Shown here: positions 8,274 to 17,254 of the stretch, piece by piece
Numbering within the stretch: the first letter of the stretch is position 1
Layout: each line of letters starts with the position of its first letter
Virus record (IMG/VR): IMGVR_UViG_3300024262_000089
Location: 1-39,985 of that record
DNA length: 39,985 nt
Strand: one strand, 5' to 3'
DNA from: a virus
Notes under the pieces: generated by a model
The model's input: the letters and a program-made list of their open reading frames with translations, nothing else
What the model was told of the DNA's origin: nothing
The model's database searches: none
Position numbers and translations under genes: made by a program

Positions 8274-8957
8274 ATGTCACTAAGAGATTTTTCAGATGAA
8301 GACATGGCAGAATTAGCTGCCGTTATCAAAGAAAGGAAGGCATCAAGAGGCAATTCCAAGAGCACTGCCAGAGCGGGAGACTCTTTCAACGAGAATACTG
8401 ACCATCAAGCACCAGAAGTCTTTATGGCTTTGACTCCAACAGGCGGAATTCCTGCAATTGATGGAGTTATTCCCGGTTCTGCGGTCTGCGATTTATATAG
8501 AACAACTGGAGCTTTTGGTTCAGAGACACTTGAAGAGATGGTAGGAATTTCAAAAACCGTCTTCAACATTTCAGCAACGGCAATTGCTGCTGATATTTAC
8601 GTTTTAATCAAGCGAACCAAGCAAGGAAAATGGGTTGCAGAAACTGGTGGGTCAGGTGGAGATGGTTCAGTATCAATCTGGTTCACTGTTGATGCAACTG
8701 GCTGTGATGATATTGGAAGATATTTGATAGTTACTCCCAATAGAATTGCTCCACCATGCACAGTCGTCCCTGGAGAAGATGAATATGGTCTCATCTATGT
8801 TTATGATGACGGTTTTCTTTGTATCCTCAATGAATTCACAAACGCAGAACTCTTAGGACTCAATGGAAAAGCCACTTACGCAAGTGACGTAGACCAAAGC
8901 TATGGATGCCTCAAAGGTTGGACGCTCGATGGTCTCTGTGATACAGGTAATTGTTAA
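8274..8957 (+). CDS. Hypothetical virion-associated protein, 227 aa
   Basis: The frame could begin at TTG 8262 but ATG 8274 is preferred; neither has a strong SD, so coupling to the stop at 8259-8261 may help. The N-terminus (DFSDEDMAELAAVIKERK) is a charged helix, and the rest is Gly/Val/Asp-rich and beta-like. The C-terminal segment carries Cys pairs (residues around GYCLKG and GLCDTGNC), which foreshadow the next, very cysteine-rich gene. A structural role is inferred from context. Confidence 0.5.
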   Translation: MSLRDFSDEDMAELAAVIKERKASRGNSKSTARAGDSFNENTDHQAPEVFMALTPTGGIPAIDGVIPGSAVCDLYRTTGAFGSETLEEMVGISKTVFNISATAIAADIYVLIKRTKQGKWVAETGGSGGDGSVSIWFTVDATGCDDIGRYLIVTPNRIAPPCTVVPGEDEYGLIYVYDDGFLCILNEFTNAELLGLNGKATYASDVDQSYGCLKGWTLDGLCDTGNC

Positions 8958-10495
8958 TGAGTGGTGTTAATACAATCGGTGGATCAAGAGACCGTAGCAA
9001 CTGCAACTACGGAATCACAGAATCTTCGTGTCCTGATCCAGATGCTTATTGTTGTTCCCTTTCTCCATGCTGTCTCTGTATCAAATACACAACAGCCAAT
9101 GGAGAAATTACTAACGCTGAAGCTTGCCGAGACCCACTTGATAACGACACAACAATTCCTTCCTACACAACTGAAATCTATGCAGGCACAATCGTTCTTG
9201 AGTGGGCCAAAGACCAATATGGAAACTGCGAATTTGTAGTTACATATCTCGGAGTAGTCATTGCCAGACTCGACGTTTGTACGGAACAATTCTGTAAGAG
9301 TCCAGAAGGTTCTGTAGAATTAGAAAACGGCGATGTCATTGAATGGTACACATATCTCAAGCCTAGACGTCAAGTGATGAAAGGCTCTGCTGGCTGCGAG
9401 GAAGTTCCTTGCCTTGCCTGTACGTGCCTCTGTGATCGTCTCTGCATGATCTGGCGTAGAGATACAGGATACGCAACTGATTTACCTTGCGAGTATTGCG
9501 ATGTAGTCTGCGATTCTGTTTTAGCAGAAATGCCACTTGATGAAGATTGTGTTGGAGGCGGAGTTGTCTGGGGACCAATTATCTTTGAGCCAAACTGCTC
9601 TGATAACATTGGGCCAGTCTCTGTATCAGTTGCTCTCGGAACAGACGAATATGGTAATTGCGAACTGAAGCTAATCGTTGATGGTGAAGAAAGAGCAACT
9701 CTGGAAGTTGATGAAGCGGGAGAAGCCTGCAAGAACGTAAACCTTTCAGCTTCTTACATTGATGATACAGGTTGCGTCGTCACTGTCGTTGTGGAGTGTA
9801 AGAAGTGTGGCGATCCTTGTTTCCCAACTATCAATGGTTGCGGTAAAGGTTGCTGCTTCACGGATAGAGACTGCTTCGACATTTCAAATCATATCGACAC
9901 AATCCCCTTCATGATTGAAGGTCTGGCTGGACTACCAACAGTCTATGGAGACTTTGTTCAATCGGGAACAGGCGTTAGAAGTCACTGTGGTCGTTGCGGT
10001 TGTCTTGAAGCTCTCATCACTGATAGTTCTACAAGATTTGGAATCTCATTCTTAGGCCAACAATGTTTAGGTGGATTTGCTACTTCTTGTGGCAAGGTAT
10101 TCCATTTTGCTTTGAGTTGTGAAACAGACGTGACTGGAGATGCCGCAGAATCTGGATACAACGAAATAGACACTTGTGCTTCCAGGTTGCGATTACTTGT
10201 AGGAACTTCAACAACTCCTGGATTTTCAGGCACAATCAGAGACGAAACAGGCTGCGTCTTATTTGATCCACAATATCCTCATGTCTCTCTTCCCTTTGAT
10301 ACTGTCTCTTGCAGTCCTGATGGCTTAACTGGCTCTGTCAGCCTTGACTCTGTTACTCTTCTGGAATGTGAACAAGAGGCTTATGCCGTCTGCGAGAGTC
10401 CACCAAATCCTTCTGAGATATTTTCTGATAATTGCTGTGAGCTATTTACACCTCAACCTTTTGCTGGTGCTACGTTGACTCTTCTACTTCCTTAA
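8957..10495 (+). CDS. Very cysteine-rich tail-associated protein
   Basis: 512 residues from ATG 8957, which overlaps the previous stop. I count 45 cysteines (about 9%), often as CC, C-x2-C or C-x-C (for example YCCSLSPCCLCIKY and CLACTCLCDRLC). Between them lie repeated beta-hairpin-like units of the form DxYGNCEFxV and DEYGNCELKL, so the protein seems to be made of tandem disulfide- or metal-stabilised modules. It has no signal peptide. It ends the structural module just before the glycosyltransferase cassette, so a receptor-binding or tail-surface role is plausible but not shown. Confidence 0.6.
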   Translation: MSGVNTIGGSRDRSNCNYGITESSCPDPDAYCCSLSPCCLCIKYTTANGEITNAEACRDPLDNDTTIPSYTTEIYAGTIVLEWAKDQYGNCEFVVTYLGVVIARLDVCTEQFCKSPEGSVELENGDVIEWYTYLKPRRQVMKGSAGCEEVPCLACTCLCDRLCMIWRRDTGYATDLPCEYCDVVCDSVLAEMPLDEDCVGGGVVWGPIIFEPNCSDNIGPVSVSVALGTDEYGNCELKLIVDGEERATLEVDEAGEACKNVNLSASYIDDTGCVVTVVVECKKCGDPCFPTINGCGKGCCFTDRDCFDISNHIDTIPFMIEGLAGLPTVYGDFVQSGTGVRSHCGRCGCLEALITDSSTRFGISFLGQQCLGGFATSCGKVFHFALSCETDVTGDAAESGYNEIDTCASRLRLLVGTSTTPGFSGTIRDETGCVLFDPQYPHVSLPFDTVSCSPDGLTGSVSLDSVTLLECEQEAYAVCESPPNPSEIFSDNCCELFTPQPFAGATLTLLLP

Positions 10496-10524
10496 TAACA
10501 ATTGCATAATTGACTGGAGCCAAT

Positions 10525-13362
10525 GTGCCAAAGGTTATTGAATTTCGACCATTCTACATTGGGAATAAAGCAGGCTCACGTTCTGAGTTTGTCTTTGAGC
10601 CTAAACTGAAAGAATGGATTGGACCAGATTCAAGCCTCATTAGACAAAATGGCTGGCATCTTTCTCAAGGTGATTCAGCGATTCCTTGCGAGCATACAGG
10701 CACGGGAGCAAAGTGCGGCGAATGGGATTTTCCAGAACTATTACTTCCACCCGAAGATATCGTTAAAGGTAAACGCAAAACAGCAAGAAACCGCTCAAGA
10801 CAATCTACAACTAAACGAACCAAAGCCAGAGTTCACTCAAGAAAAGTTATTGTTCCGGGAGTAGGTTCCTGCATGGCGGAACTTATTTCAAACTTCTTTT
10901 CTATCAAAGATTCCAGCGGCTGCAACTGTAAAGCCTACGCTTCCAAAATGGATAAATGGGGGCCAGAAGGTTGCGAACTTCATCGAGAAGAAATCATCAA
11001 TCATCTAGCCAAGAATACAGAAATTCTTCGGAAGGGAATTCAAGACCTCAACATTCCTGGTTGCGGCTTACTTTCAAAACTCGCCGGCACTTCCGCTGCA
11101 ATTCCTCTTCTCAAGATTGGAGCGAATTGGTTACTCACTAAAGCAATCTCCAGTCACAAATCGAAGAAAGAAGCAGCGACAAAGGTTGGTCCCAAAGATG
11201 CGATCAAATGGATTGAACCAAATCCTTTGAACCTGACTCGGAATCTTGCAATTCATGTCTTCCCGGTCATTGGCAAATGGGAATGGCTCATTGAAGCTCT
11301 TAAAGACAAGACTCATCTTTTCAATGGTCGTAAGCTTGTCTCAATCGTCACTTCTAAAGGCGATTCTGTACGCTTCAAAAACCGAACGATCAGACTTCAA
11401 AATCCTGAAACAGTCGCTGCTCAATTTCGAGAACTTGGCTTTGAGGTTTCTCTCAGGGAAAACTCGGTGAGGACGGGTGAGTTTGTTTCGTTTGCTCCAA
11501 TGGTCAAAGAGCTTTACTCAACTGACCCTTCCCAAGTCACTTTGTACTTACACAGCAAAGGTTCAAAGCATCCAGACAATGAATTTCGATCTATTACAAA
11601 ATGGAATGAAACGATGTTGTCTGTCTTGCTTGATATTGAATCGGTCACAGCGAGTTTCAGCAGAGGCAATGATTTAGTTGGAGCGTTGGGTGGAGATGTT
11701 TTTGGTGATGGCAATGTTCCAATGGGGTCATTCTACTGGTTTAGAAATTCGACTGGTGAAGCAACAGTCACTCCTCACAAGAATCCTTTCTTCACTTCAG
11801 AGAGTTGGCCATCCAAGATATTCAATCAAGAGTATCTCTTAGGTGCAGTCGATGGAAGCAGACCATTCAAGCAACTCTATACAGCAAACTTCTGGGATAA
11901 TGGTGAAGGTTCTGACAGACTCAAGAGATTCAATTCTCAAAGAGTCCATAGTATCGAAGAACCAAAAATCACTTTGATTACTCCAACAGGCGATCGACCA
12001 GAAGCTTTCAGACTCTGCGAGAAATGGATATCTCAACAAACTCTAAAACCTTTTGAGTGGATCGTCATTGACGATGGCGAAGTTCCTACTCAAATCACTC
12101 AAGGTCAAAACTACATCAGGCGACAAGGTAGAAAGAGTTCAGAACATACTCTTCCAGACCAGATGCTTGAAGCTCTCAAGTATGTGACTGGAGATTTTGT
12201 AATCATGATCGAAGACGATGACTACTATCATCCAGAGTATCTTCAATTGATGGTTCAACAATTACAAACAGCGGAGCTTGTCGGAGAAGTTGGCGCTCGA
12301 TACTACTACCTTCCAACTGCAACTTTCAGACACTACACAGAACACACTCATAGCAGTTTCTGCCGAACAGGTTTCAGAAAGAATGTCATCCCACTGCTTT
12401 CAGAAATCTGTAAGGCTTCAAACGAGTCTTTGGATATCAATCTTTGGGAACAATGGACTGGAACCAAACAGCAGCAGTGGAAATCTACGACGATTGGTTG
12501 CATTGGTATCAAAGGAATGCCTGGTCGAAAATCCCATAATAAGATCAGACCAGAAATTGATGATCACAATCTCAAGACGCTGAAGCAATGGTGTCCCGAT
12601 TGGAATGACTACTTACCCTTCTTGAAACCTATCAAAAATCGAGTGGAAGAGACGGGAACACTCTTCAGTATTCTTCTCAGGGAGTATGACCGATTCAGGC
12701 CAGTCTCTGCTGACTCAAGATTTGATCGTCAACTATTAACTGATTCCAAAGAAGTCAAAGTTCAAGGATGGAATATCAATCCAGTCAAACACACTCCAAG
12801 TGATCCTAAGCAATCAAGACATTTGAAGATTCTTGCTACTCAATCTTTTCCAGATGCTGATTGGATTCTTTATCATGATGCTCAACTTCAATTGAAGTGT
12901 AGTCCCTCATTCTGGTTTGATTGGGTACGTTCTCAAGGTGAAGCAGACATTTACTTTTATCATCATCATCAAAGGCATTGTGTCTACAAAGAAGCTAAAG
13001 AGGTGATGAAGATTCGAAAAGATAAGCCTCAAAATGTTCAACCTCAAATTGCTCGATACGCAAGCCAGAAGATTCCTGAAAACCTTGGATTGTATCTCGG
13101 TGGATTACACATTCGACGAAATACAGAAGCTGTAAAAGCCTTCGAAGAAATCTGGTGGCGTGAAGTTAAACGCGGTTCAGTCAGAGACCAGATTTCTTTG
13201 CCCGTCGCTCTTAGAGAAAGTGGCGTCAAGTTTTTAGCTTTACCGCCAATGTCATGGACTCAACATTTTCAAAGATATACTCACCTCACGAATACTCCAG
13301 TCATTGAAAATATGTCGGCGAATGATATTCGTGTCTGGGAAAACTTTAAGAAAACGAAGTAA
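10525..13362 (+). CDS. Multidomain glycosyltransferase
   Basis: 945 residues from GTG 10525, placed 2 nt after GACTGGAGCC; the TTG 10510 would put the SD inside the gene. Three parts are visible. Residues about 100-460 hold a Cys-rich patch and a region with LYLHSKGSKHP, as in phage and rhamnan-type sugar transferases. Residues about 480-720 are a GT2 (GT-A) domain: ITLITPTGDRP, WIVIDDGE and VIMIEDDDYYHP, the DxD-type metal site. The last ~220 residues resemble the DUF616/TOD1-like glycosyltransferase domain, with ILYHDAQLQL, a histidine run and WREVKRGSVRDQISLP. It probably builds a glycan in several steps. Confidence 0.75.
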   Translation: MPKVIEFRPFYIGNKAGSRSEFVFEPKLKEWIGPDSSLIRQNGWHLSQGDSAIPCEHTGTGAKCGEWDFPELLLPPEDIVKGKRKTARNRSRQSTTKRTKARVHSRKVIVPGVGSCMAELISNFFSIKDSSGCNCKAYASKMDKWGPEGCELHREEIINHLAKNTEILRKGIQDLNIPGCGLLSKLAGTSAAIPLLKIGANWLLTKAISSHKSKKEAATKVGPKDAIKWIEPNPLNLTRNLAIHVFPVIGKWEWLIEALKDKTHLFNGRKLVSIVTSKGDSVRFKNRTIRLQNPETVAAQFRELGFEVSLRENSVRTGEFVSFAPMVKELYSTDPSQVTLYLHSKGSKHPDNEFRSITKWNETMLSVLLDIESVTASFSRGNDLVGALGGDVFGDGNVPMGSFYWFRNSTGEATVTPHKNPFFTSESWPSKIFNQEYLLGAVDGSRPFKQLYTANFWDNGEGSDRLKRFNSQRVHSIEEPKITLITPTGDRPEAFRLCEKWISQQTLKPFEWIVIDDGEVPTQITQGQNYIRRQGRKSSEHTLPDQMLEALKYVTGDFVIMIEDDDYYHPEYLQLMVQQLQTAELVGEVGARYYYLPTATFRHYTEHTHSSFCRTGFRKNVIPLLSEICKASNESLDINLWEQWTGTKQQQWKSTTIGCIGIKGMPGRKSHNKIRPEIDDHNLKTLKQWCPDWNDYLPFLKPIKNRVEETGTLFSILLREYDRFRPVSADSRFDRQLLTDSKEVKVQGWNINPVKHTPSDPKQSRHLKILATQSFPDADWILYHDAQLQLKCSPSFWFDWVRSQGEADIYFYHHHQRHCVYKEAKEVMKIRKDKPQNVQPQIARYASQKIPENLGLYLGGLHIRRNTEAVKAFEEIWWREVKRGSVRDQISLPVALRESGVKFLALPPMSWTQHFQRYTHLTNTPVIENMSANDIRVWENFKKTK

Positions 13363-13385
13363 CAAAAACTTGACTGGAGCTACTC

Positions 13386-14063
13386 ATGTCTGCAATGCAA
13401 TGGTCTTATGGAATTACAACAGTTCCTTCAAGATTACACACAACCTTTCCAAGAACTCTTAAATCACTTGCTAACACAGGATTTGACAAACCTCACTTGT
13501 TTGTTGATGGATGTTCAGATTCAGATAAGTATCTGAATTGCTCCAGCCATGGAATCACACTTCATCATCCAGCTCTCAGAACCGTTGGTAATTGGGTTGC
13601 AGCACTCTGGGAACTCTATTGCAAGAACCCAGACGCCCATCGGTATGCAATCTTTCAAGACGATTTAGTGACCTGTCTTTCTCTCAGGGAATACTTGGAA
13701 AAGTGCCCCTACATCACTAACACTTATCTCAATCTGTTTACTGCTCTAGCAAATCAATCAAGTCATGAAGGCTGGTACTTCTCAAATCAAAAAGGTCTGG
13801 GAGCAGTCGCACTCGTCTTTGATAATCAAACAGCAATTAAACTTCTGAAGAGTCCAAAGCTGATTGATAAACCTAAAAGCTCAAAAGGTCACAAAGCAAT
13901 TGATGGAGCAATCATTGATGCTCTCAAAGATTCTGGTGTCAAAGAATTAGTTCACAATCCTTCTCTTGTACAACACACAGGAGAAGTCACTTCAATCGTT
14001 GGTAACAAGCAACATCCAATTTCCTCATCATTCCCTGGAGAAGATTATGACCTTCTCAAATGA
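13386..14063 (+). CDS. GT-A fold glycosyltransferase-like protein
   Basis: 225 residues behind GACTGGAGC. The opening WSYGITTVPSRL and HLFVDGCSDSD, then YAIFQDDLVT with an acidic D-D pair near residue 98, resemble GT-A glycosyltransferases of phage and bacterial sugar clusters (nucleotide-sugar site followed by DxD-like metal site). It lies between two stronger glycosyltransferases and its end overlaps the start of the next. The donor and acceptor are unknown. Confidence 0.6.
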   Translation: MSAMQWSYGITTVPSRLHTTFPRTLKSLANTGFDKPHLFVDGCSDSDKYLNCSSHGITLHHPALRTVGNWVAALWELYCKNPDAHRYAIFQDDLVTCLSLREYLEKCPYITNTYLNLFTALANQSSHEGWYFSNQKGLGAVALVFDNQTAIKLLKSPKLIDKPKSSKGHKAIDGAIIDALKDSGVKELVHNPSLVQHTGEVTSIVGNKQHPISSSFPGEDYDLLK

Positions 14064-15048
14064 GAGGATTGGATTGATTGGCTATCACTGTGCTTCTGGT
14101 TTAGGCGAGAAGAATCGTCAGATGGCAACTTATCTGGATATTGATACGTGGCTCATCAAACCCCATAAACATTATCCAACTCTGCCGCTACACGAAGATG
14201 TTGATTCAATTATCTGTCCAACAGGTCGTTCAATAAAGCTTGAAGGATTTCTTAAAGCAGTTGATACAGTTCTCTTCGATGAAACTCCTTACTACCCAAA
14301 CATCACTCATCGAATCAAAGAAGCTAATAAGCGAATTGTTTGTATCGCCTGTATGGAGTGGATGCCCATAGAAGGAACTCCGTGGCTTAAAGATGTGGAC
14401 CTTTTCATCTGCCCTACCAGACACTGCTATGACCTTTATCGAAAGGAGTTACCTTGTATCTACTTTCCCTGGCCTGTTGATACTCAGCGGTTTCAATTCA
14501 GGGAAAGGTCTGTCTGTGAGAGGTTTCTGTTTCTCAATGGAAGAGGGGGTTGGAAAGGTCGAAAAGGAGCTTCAGTAATCAATGAGACAATCTCTCTATG
14601 GCCTGAGATTCCTTTAGACATTATCAGTCAGGGCAGATGGGAAGGTTCTACAGGCCCTAATACTAGAATTCTCAAATCACCAATCAACAATGCAAACCTC
14701 TACAAGACAAGTGACGTTTTAGTCTCCCCCCATTTCATGGATGGCACAGGCTTAGAGCAGATGGAAGCGATGGCTTCAGGCTTACCTGTCATTAACACAG
14801 ATGGTAGACCTTGGAACGAATTACCCTCAATCGCCTTTATCAACTCAACAGTCTCCACTATCAAAGTCAAAAGACAAATTGACTGGCATATTCCTTCCGC
14901 GAAGCATCTAGTAGAAATCTGCAAGTCACTTCTCAATCAAGACATTTTCAAAGAGTCCAGAGAAGCTAAAGAATGGGCAGACTCAAGGAGCTTTGATAAA
15001 CACTCTTCAACTCTCAATGACCTTATCCGAAAAGGAAAGCCAGAATGA
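14047..15048 (+). CDS. Glycosyltransferase family 4-like (GT-B)
   Basis: 333 residues from ATG 14047, set 5 nt downstream of CCTGGAGAA inside the end of the previous gene. The C-terminal half has the GT4 features: FLFLNGRGGWKGRKG, then SDVLVSPHFMDGTGLEQMEAMASGLPVI, the E-x7-E donor-binding motif region. The N-terminus GLIGYHCASGLGEKNR is like GT-B Gly-rich loops. It probably transfers a sugar from a nucleotide sugar in the same pathway as its neighbours. Confidence 0.75.
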   Translation: MTFSNERIGLIGYHCASGLGEKNRQMATYLDIDTWLIKPHKHYPTLPLHEDVDSIICPTGRSIKLEGFLKAVDTVLFDETPYYPNITHRIKEANKRIVCIACMEWMPIEGTPWLKDVDLFICPTRHCYDLYRKELPCIYFPWPVDTQRFQFRERSVCERFLFLNGRGGWKGRKGASVINETISLWPEIPLDIISQGRWEGSTGPNTRILKSPINNANLYKTSDVLVSPHFMDGTGLEQMEAMASGLPVINTDGRPWNELPSIAFINSTVSTIKVKRQIDWHIPSAKHLVEICKSLLNQDIFKESREAKEWADSRSFDKHSSTLNDLIRKGKPE

Positions 15049-15326
15049 AGAATCTTCTAATTGTCTTGATTATTATTTCAACATCCTCAACAGCACTCGC
15101 TGATTGGATTCAATATCGTTCTGGCTACACAATCTACTATCACACGCATCACTATCATCCCGACTTTGGAAACGCTGGTTGGGGCAGTTTAGTTCCAACC
15201 TACAGACCCCCAATTTATCAGTATCAAACTCAATACAAATACTATCCAGGAACTGGCTGGATCAGTAATCAAGCATCAGACCGTCAGAAGCGAATGGAAG
15301 CTCATCACAATTCGTGGAGATACTAA
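15045..15326 (+). CDS. Small secreted Tyr/His-rich protein
   Basis: 93 residues, overlapping the previous stop by ATGA. The N-terminus is a signal peptide, a Lys then about 15 hydrophobic residues ending in TALA just before D, which fits signal peptidase I cleavage near residue 19. The mature part is rich in Tyr, His and Pro (HTHHYHPDFG, PPIYQYQTQYKYYPGTGW). The function is unknown. An envelope-acting lysis or superinfection role is possible; nothing in the sequence proves it. Confidence 0.55.
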   Translation: MKNLLIVLIIISTSSTALADWIQYRSGYTIYYHTHHYHPDFGNAGWGSLVPTYRPPIYQYQTQYKYYPGTGWISNQASDRQKRMEAHHNSWRY

Positions 15327-15344
15327 TTACAAAAGGAATCAAGG

Positions 15345-15593
15345 ATGGTTCTAGCAGTCTTCTTTGCTGGATTGATTGTAGCTCTCTTAGGAGCAATGTG
15401 TGAGAACGCATACCACGCTGGAGATATCAAAGCCACTGGCTTACTCTCTTTGGTCCAGTGTATTTCTCAGGGATTAATTGCGTGGGTCGTTATTGCGGAT
15501 AAGTCATTACCCTACTTGATTGCTTCTGCGATGGCCTGGTCAATTGGTTCAATGGTTGGTTGCTACTGGAAAAAATTAAACCATGAAACCTGA
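15345..15593 (+). CDS. Integral membrane protein, 82 aa
   Basis: About three hydrophobic segments (residues 1-18, 33-52, 55-72) separated by short loops, with a basic C-terminus (YWKKLNHET). Behind AAAAGGAATCAAGG. It is followed by another tiny membrane protein, overlapping by 11 nt. Size and topology would fit a holin-like or antiholin-like protein, but no endolysin is in the window to support that. Confidence 0.5.
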   Translation: MVLAVFFAGLIVALLGAMCENAYHAGDIKATGLLSLVQCISQGLIAWVVIADKSLPYLIASAMAWSIGSMVGCYWKKLNHET

Positions 15594-15717
15594 AAAAGTT
15601 CCTCTAATAGAAAAACTTGTAATCTATTCTATTCTGATTTTTGTTTTCAGTCTGGGAGCAGTTGGGCTTTCTTTACCTGTTATCGGATTTCTCTATGTGA
15701 TTGGAGCGTTACCCTGA
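15583..15717 (+). CDS. Tiny membrane protein, 44 aa
   Basis: It starts inside the end of the preceding membrane-protein gene and stops at TGA 15715-15717, whose last base is the first base of the next ATG. After a charged start MKPEKVPLIEK there is one long hydrophobic span (residues 13-44). Packing by overlap at both ends makes it a credible gene. It may act with the preceding membrane protein. Confidence 0.5.
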   Translation: MKPEKVPLIEKLVIYSILIFVFSLGAVGLSLPVIGFLYVIGALP

Positions 15718-16277
15718 TGGCTAGATGCTTCATTGTTCTTGGGATGCCCAGAACAGGCACGTCACTCACGACGGGAATTCTCAACAATATGGGAGTCTAT
15801 GTTGGAGAATCTCGAAAGGGAAAAAACAATCCTTGCTACTACGAAAACAAAGCTCTTTTTGATTTCATCAATCGAGTGCCTGGGGTTTCAGCAGGTCAAG
15901 TTGTTTCTTCAATCGAACGAGAAGCTCAAGGCAAAGACTATGGAATGAAGCATCCTTCAATCGTAGAAAGGTGGCACGAATTTAAGCCTCATATTCCAGA
16001 ACCAGTCTTTATTGTTACTCATCGAAGAGACGCTGATGCTCAATACAACTCTCATCGGTCAGCAATCAATAGACAGCATCGACCAGAATTCAATGAGAGA
16101 AATCGAGTCTACTATCAGAAAGTCTTAGAAGCGATCAACGGTTATCCTTCATTCAATGTTTTCTATGAAGACTGGCTCAAAGACTTCACCCAATTACAAA
16201 AGATGGCAGACTTCTTCAATCTGACTGTAACTCCTGAAGCCAGAAAACTCGCTGATCCAAAACTCAAACATTTTTAG
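15717..16277 (+). CDS. Sulfotransferase-like protein
   Basis: 186 residues with a 5'-PAPS-binding P-loop-like motif GMPRTGTSLTTGIL at residues 9-22. A VTHRRDADAQYNSHRSA segment resembles the 3'-phosphate-binding region of sulfotransferases (R-x-x-R-D...S), and VFYEDWLKD lies near the C-terminus. It is short for a sulfotransferase (usual 230-300). It belongs to the glycan-modifying cassette, so sulfation of a sugar product is a reasonable inference. Confidence 0.65.
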   Translation: MARCFIVLGMPRTGTSLTTGILNNMGVYVGESRKGKNNPCYYENKALFDFINRVPGVSAGQVVSSIEREAQGKDYGMKHPSIVERWHEFKPHIPEPVFIVTHRRDADAQYNSHRSAINRQHRPEFNERNRVYYQKVLEAINGYPSFNVFYEDWLKDFTQLQKMADFFNLTVTPEARKLADPKLKHF

Positions 16278-16286
16278 ACTGGAGCA

Positions 16287-16613
16287 ATGATGGCTGACAC
16301 AGAACTTACTAATGATCCTAATGGTATTCCTCACAGACAAATCAATCCAAAAACAGGGCAGCAAGCAGCCTATGTAGTTCTTTCTGAAGAAGAACGGAAA
16401 AAGGGTTTTGTTGAGCCTCTTCGCCGCAAATACATTCATAAATCTTGTGGTTGCATAACAACAATTGGTTTGTCAATTGCCGAAACCTACGCACGACAAC
16501 CTGAATTTTACTCAGGAACTTTTTGTATTGGTTGTAAATTACATTTTCCTCTCGAAGAATTTGTGTGGGATGGTACGTCACAAACTGTAGGAACAAGGAG
16601 TACAAATCAATGA
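16287..16613 (+). CDS. Small Cys-containing conserved phage-type protein
   Basis: 108 residues behind GACTGGAGCAATG. The core KSCGCITTIGLSIAETYARQP and FCIGCKLHFPLEEFVW has two CxC/CxxC pairs and looks like a compact zinc-binding fold, a type seen in uncharacterised proteins of tailed phages. Its stop overlaps the methyltransferase start by ATGA. Confidence 0.5.
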   Translation: MMADTELTNDPNGIPHRQINPKTGQQAAYVVLSEEERKKGFVEPLRRKYIHKSCGCITTIGLSIAETYARQPEFYSGTFCIGCKLHFPLEEFVWDGTSQTVGTRSTNQ

Positions 16614-17251
16614 GTCAAACGATGGAAGACGTCAGAAAACGAAATGCCTTAATGGCATCAACCTACATTCCAGATTGTTCAAAAGGTCCAGGAGCTTTCT
16701 ACAACATTGGTGTTGGACCACTTATCAAATCAGAATGGAGACACTGGAAAGAACTGTATCCAGAAATGCAACTCTTTGGATGTGAGCCAAATCCAGTTCT
16801 CTACTCACAACTGCTGATGAAGTTTCCTGGTAGACTTTTCAGTTGTGGTATCTCAGACAAAGAGTCCATTGAGATGTACATGGAACCTGAAAAAGAAAAG
16901 ACATTCGGACGTTCCAGCATATTTCCAGTCAATGGTCTTTCAGATAAAACAATCAGGGTTGAGTGCATTACCCTCAATGAATTTGATCAAGAAGTCGGTT
17001 CTCTAGAATCAATTCTTCTTTGGATGGACATTGAAGGTTCAGAACTCATTGCTCTCAAATCTGGCGAGGAACTTCTCAAATCTGGAAGGGTTCACACTAT
17101 CAATCTTGAACTAAGAGACAAACCAGAAATAGAAGGTTGGCCAACAGCAACGGAAATCACAGAATACCTTTCCACAATTGGATTCAAGAAAGCTGTGGAC
17201 TACAACAATCAGGTTTCACATTGGGATACTATTTTCACGAAAGTGAAGTGA
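16610..17251 (+). CDS. FkbM-family methyltransferase
   Basis: 213 residues from ATG 16610, overlapping the previous stop. It holds SAM-methyltransferase motifs: YNIGVGPLIKSEW, then GCEPNPVLYSQL (motif with the acidic residue after the second strand), and the FkbM hallmark LLWMDIEGSELIALKSGEELL. FkbM enzymes typically O-methylate sugars or small molecules. Within a sugar cassette, it probably methylates a glycan. Confidence 0.8.
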   Translation: MSQTMEDVRKRNALMASTYIPDCSKGPGAFYNIGVGPLIKSEWRHWKELYPEMQLFGCEPNPVLYSQLLMKFPGRLFSCGISDKESIEMYMEPEKEKTFGRSSIFPVNGLSDKTIRVECITLNEFDQEVGSLESILLWMDIEGSELIALKSGEELLKSGRVHTINLELRDKPEIEGWPTATEITEYLSTIGFKKAVDYNNQVSHWDTIFTKVK

Positions 17252-17254
17252 CTC

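Noticed and set aside
10510-10524. TTG start for the large glycosyltransferase
   Set aside because: It would place GACTGGAGC inside the coding sequence; GTG 10525 uses it as SD.
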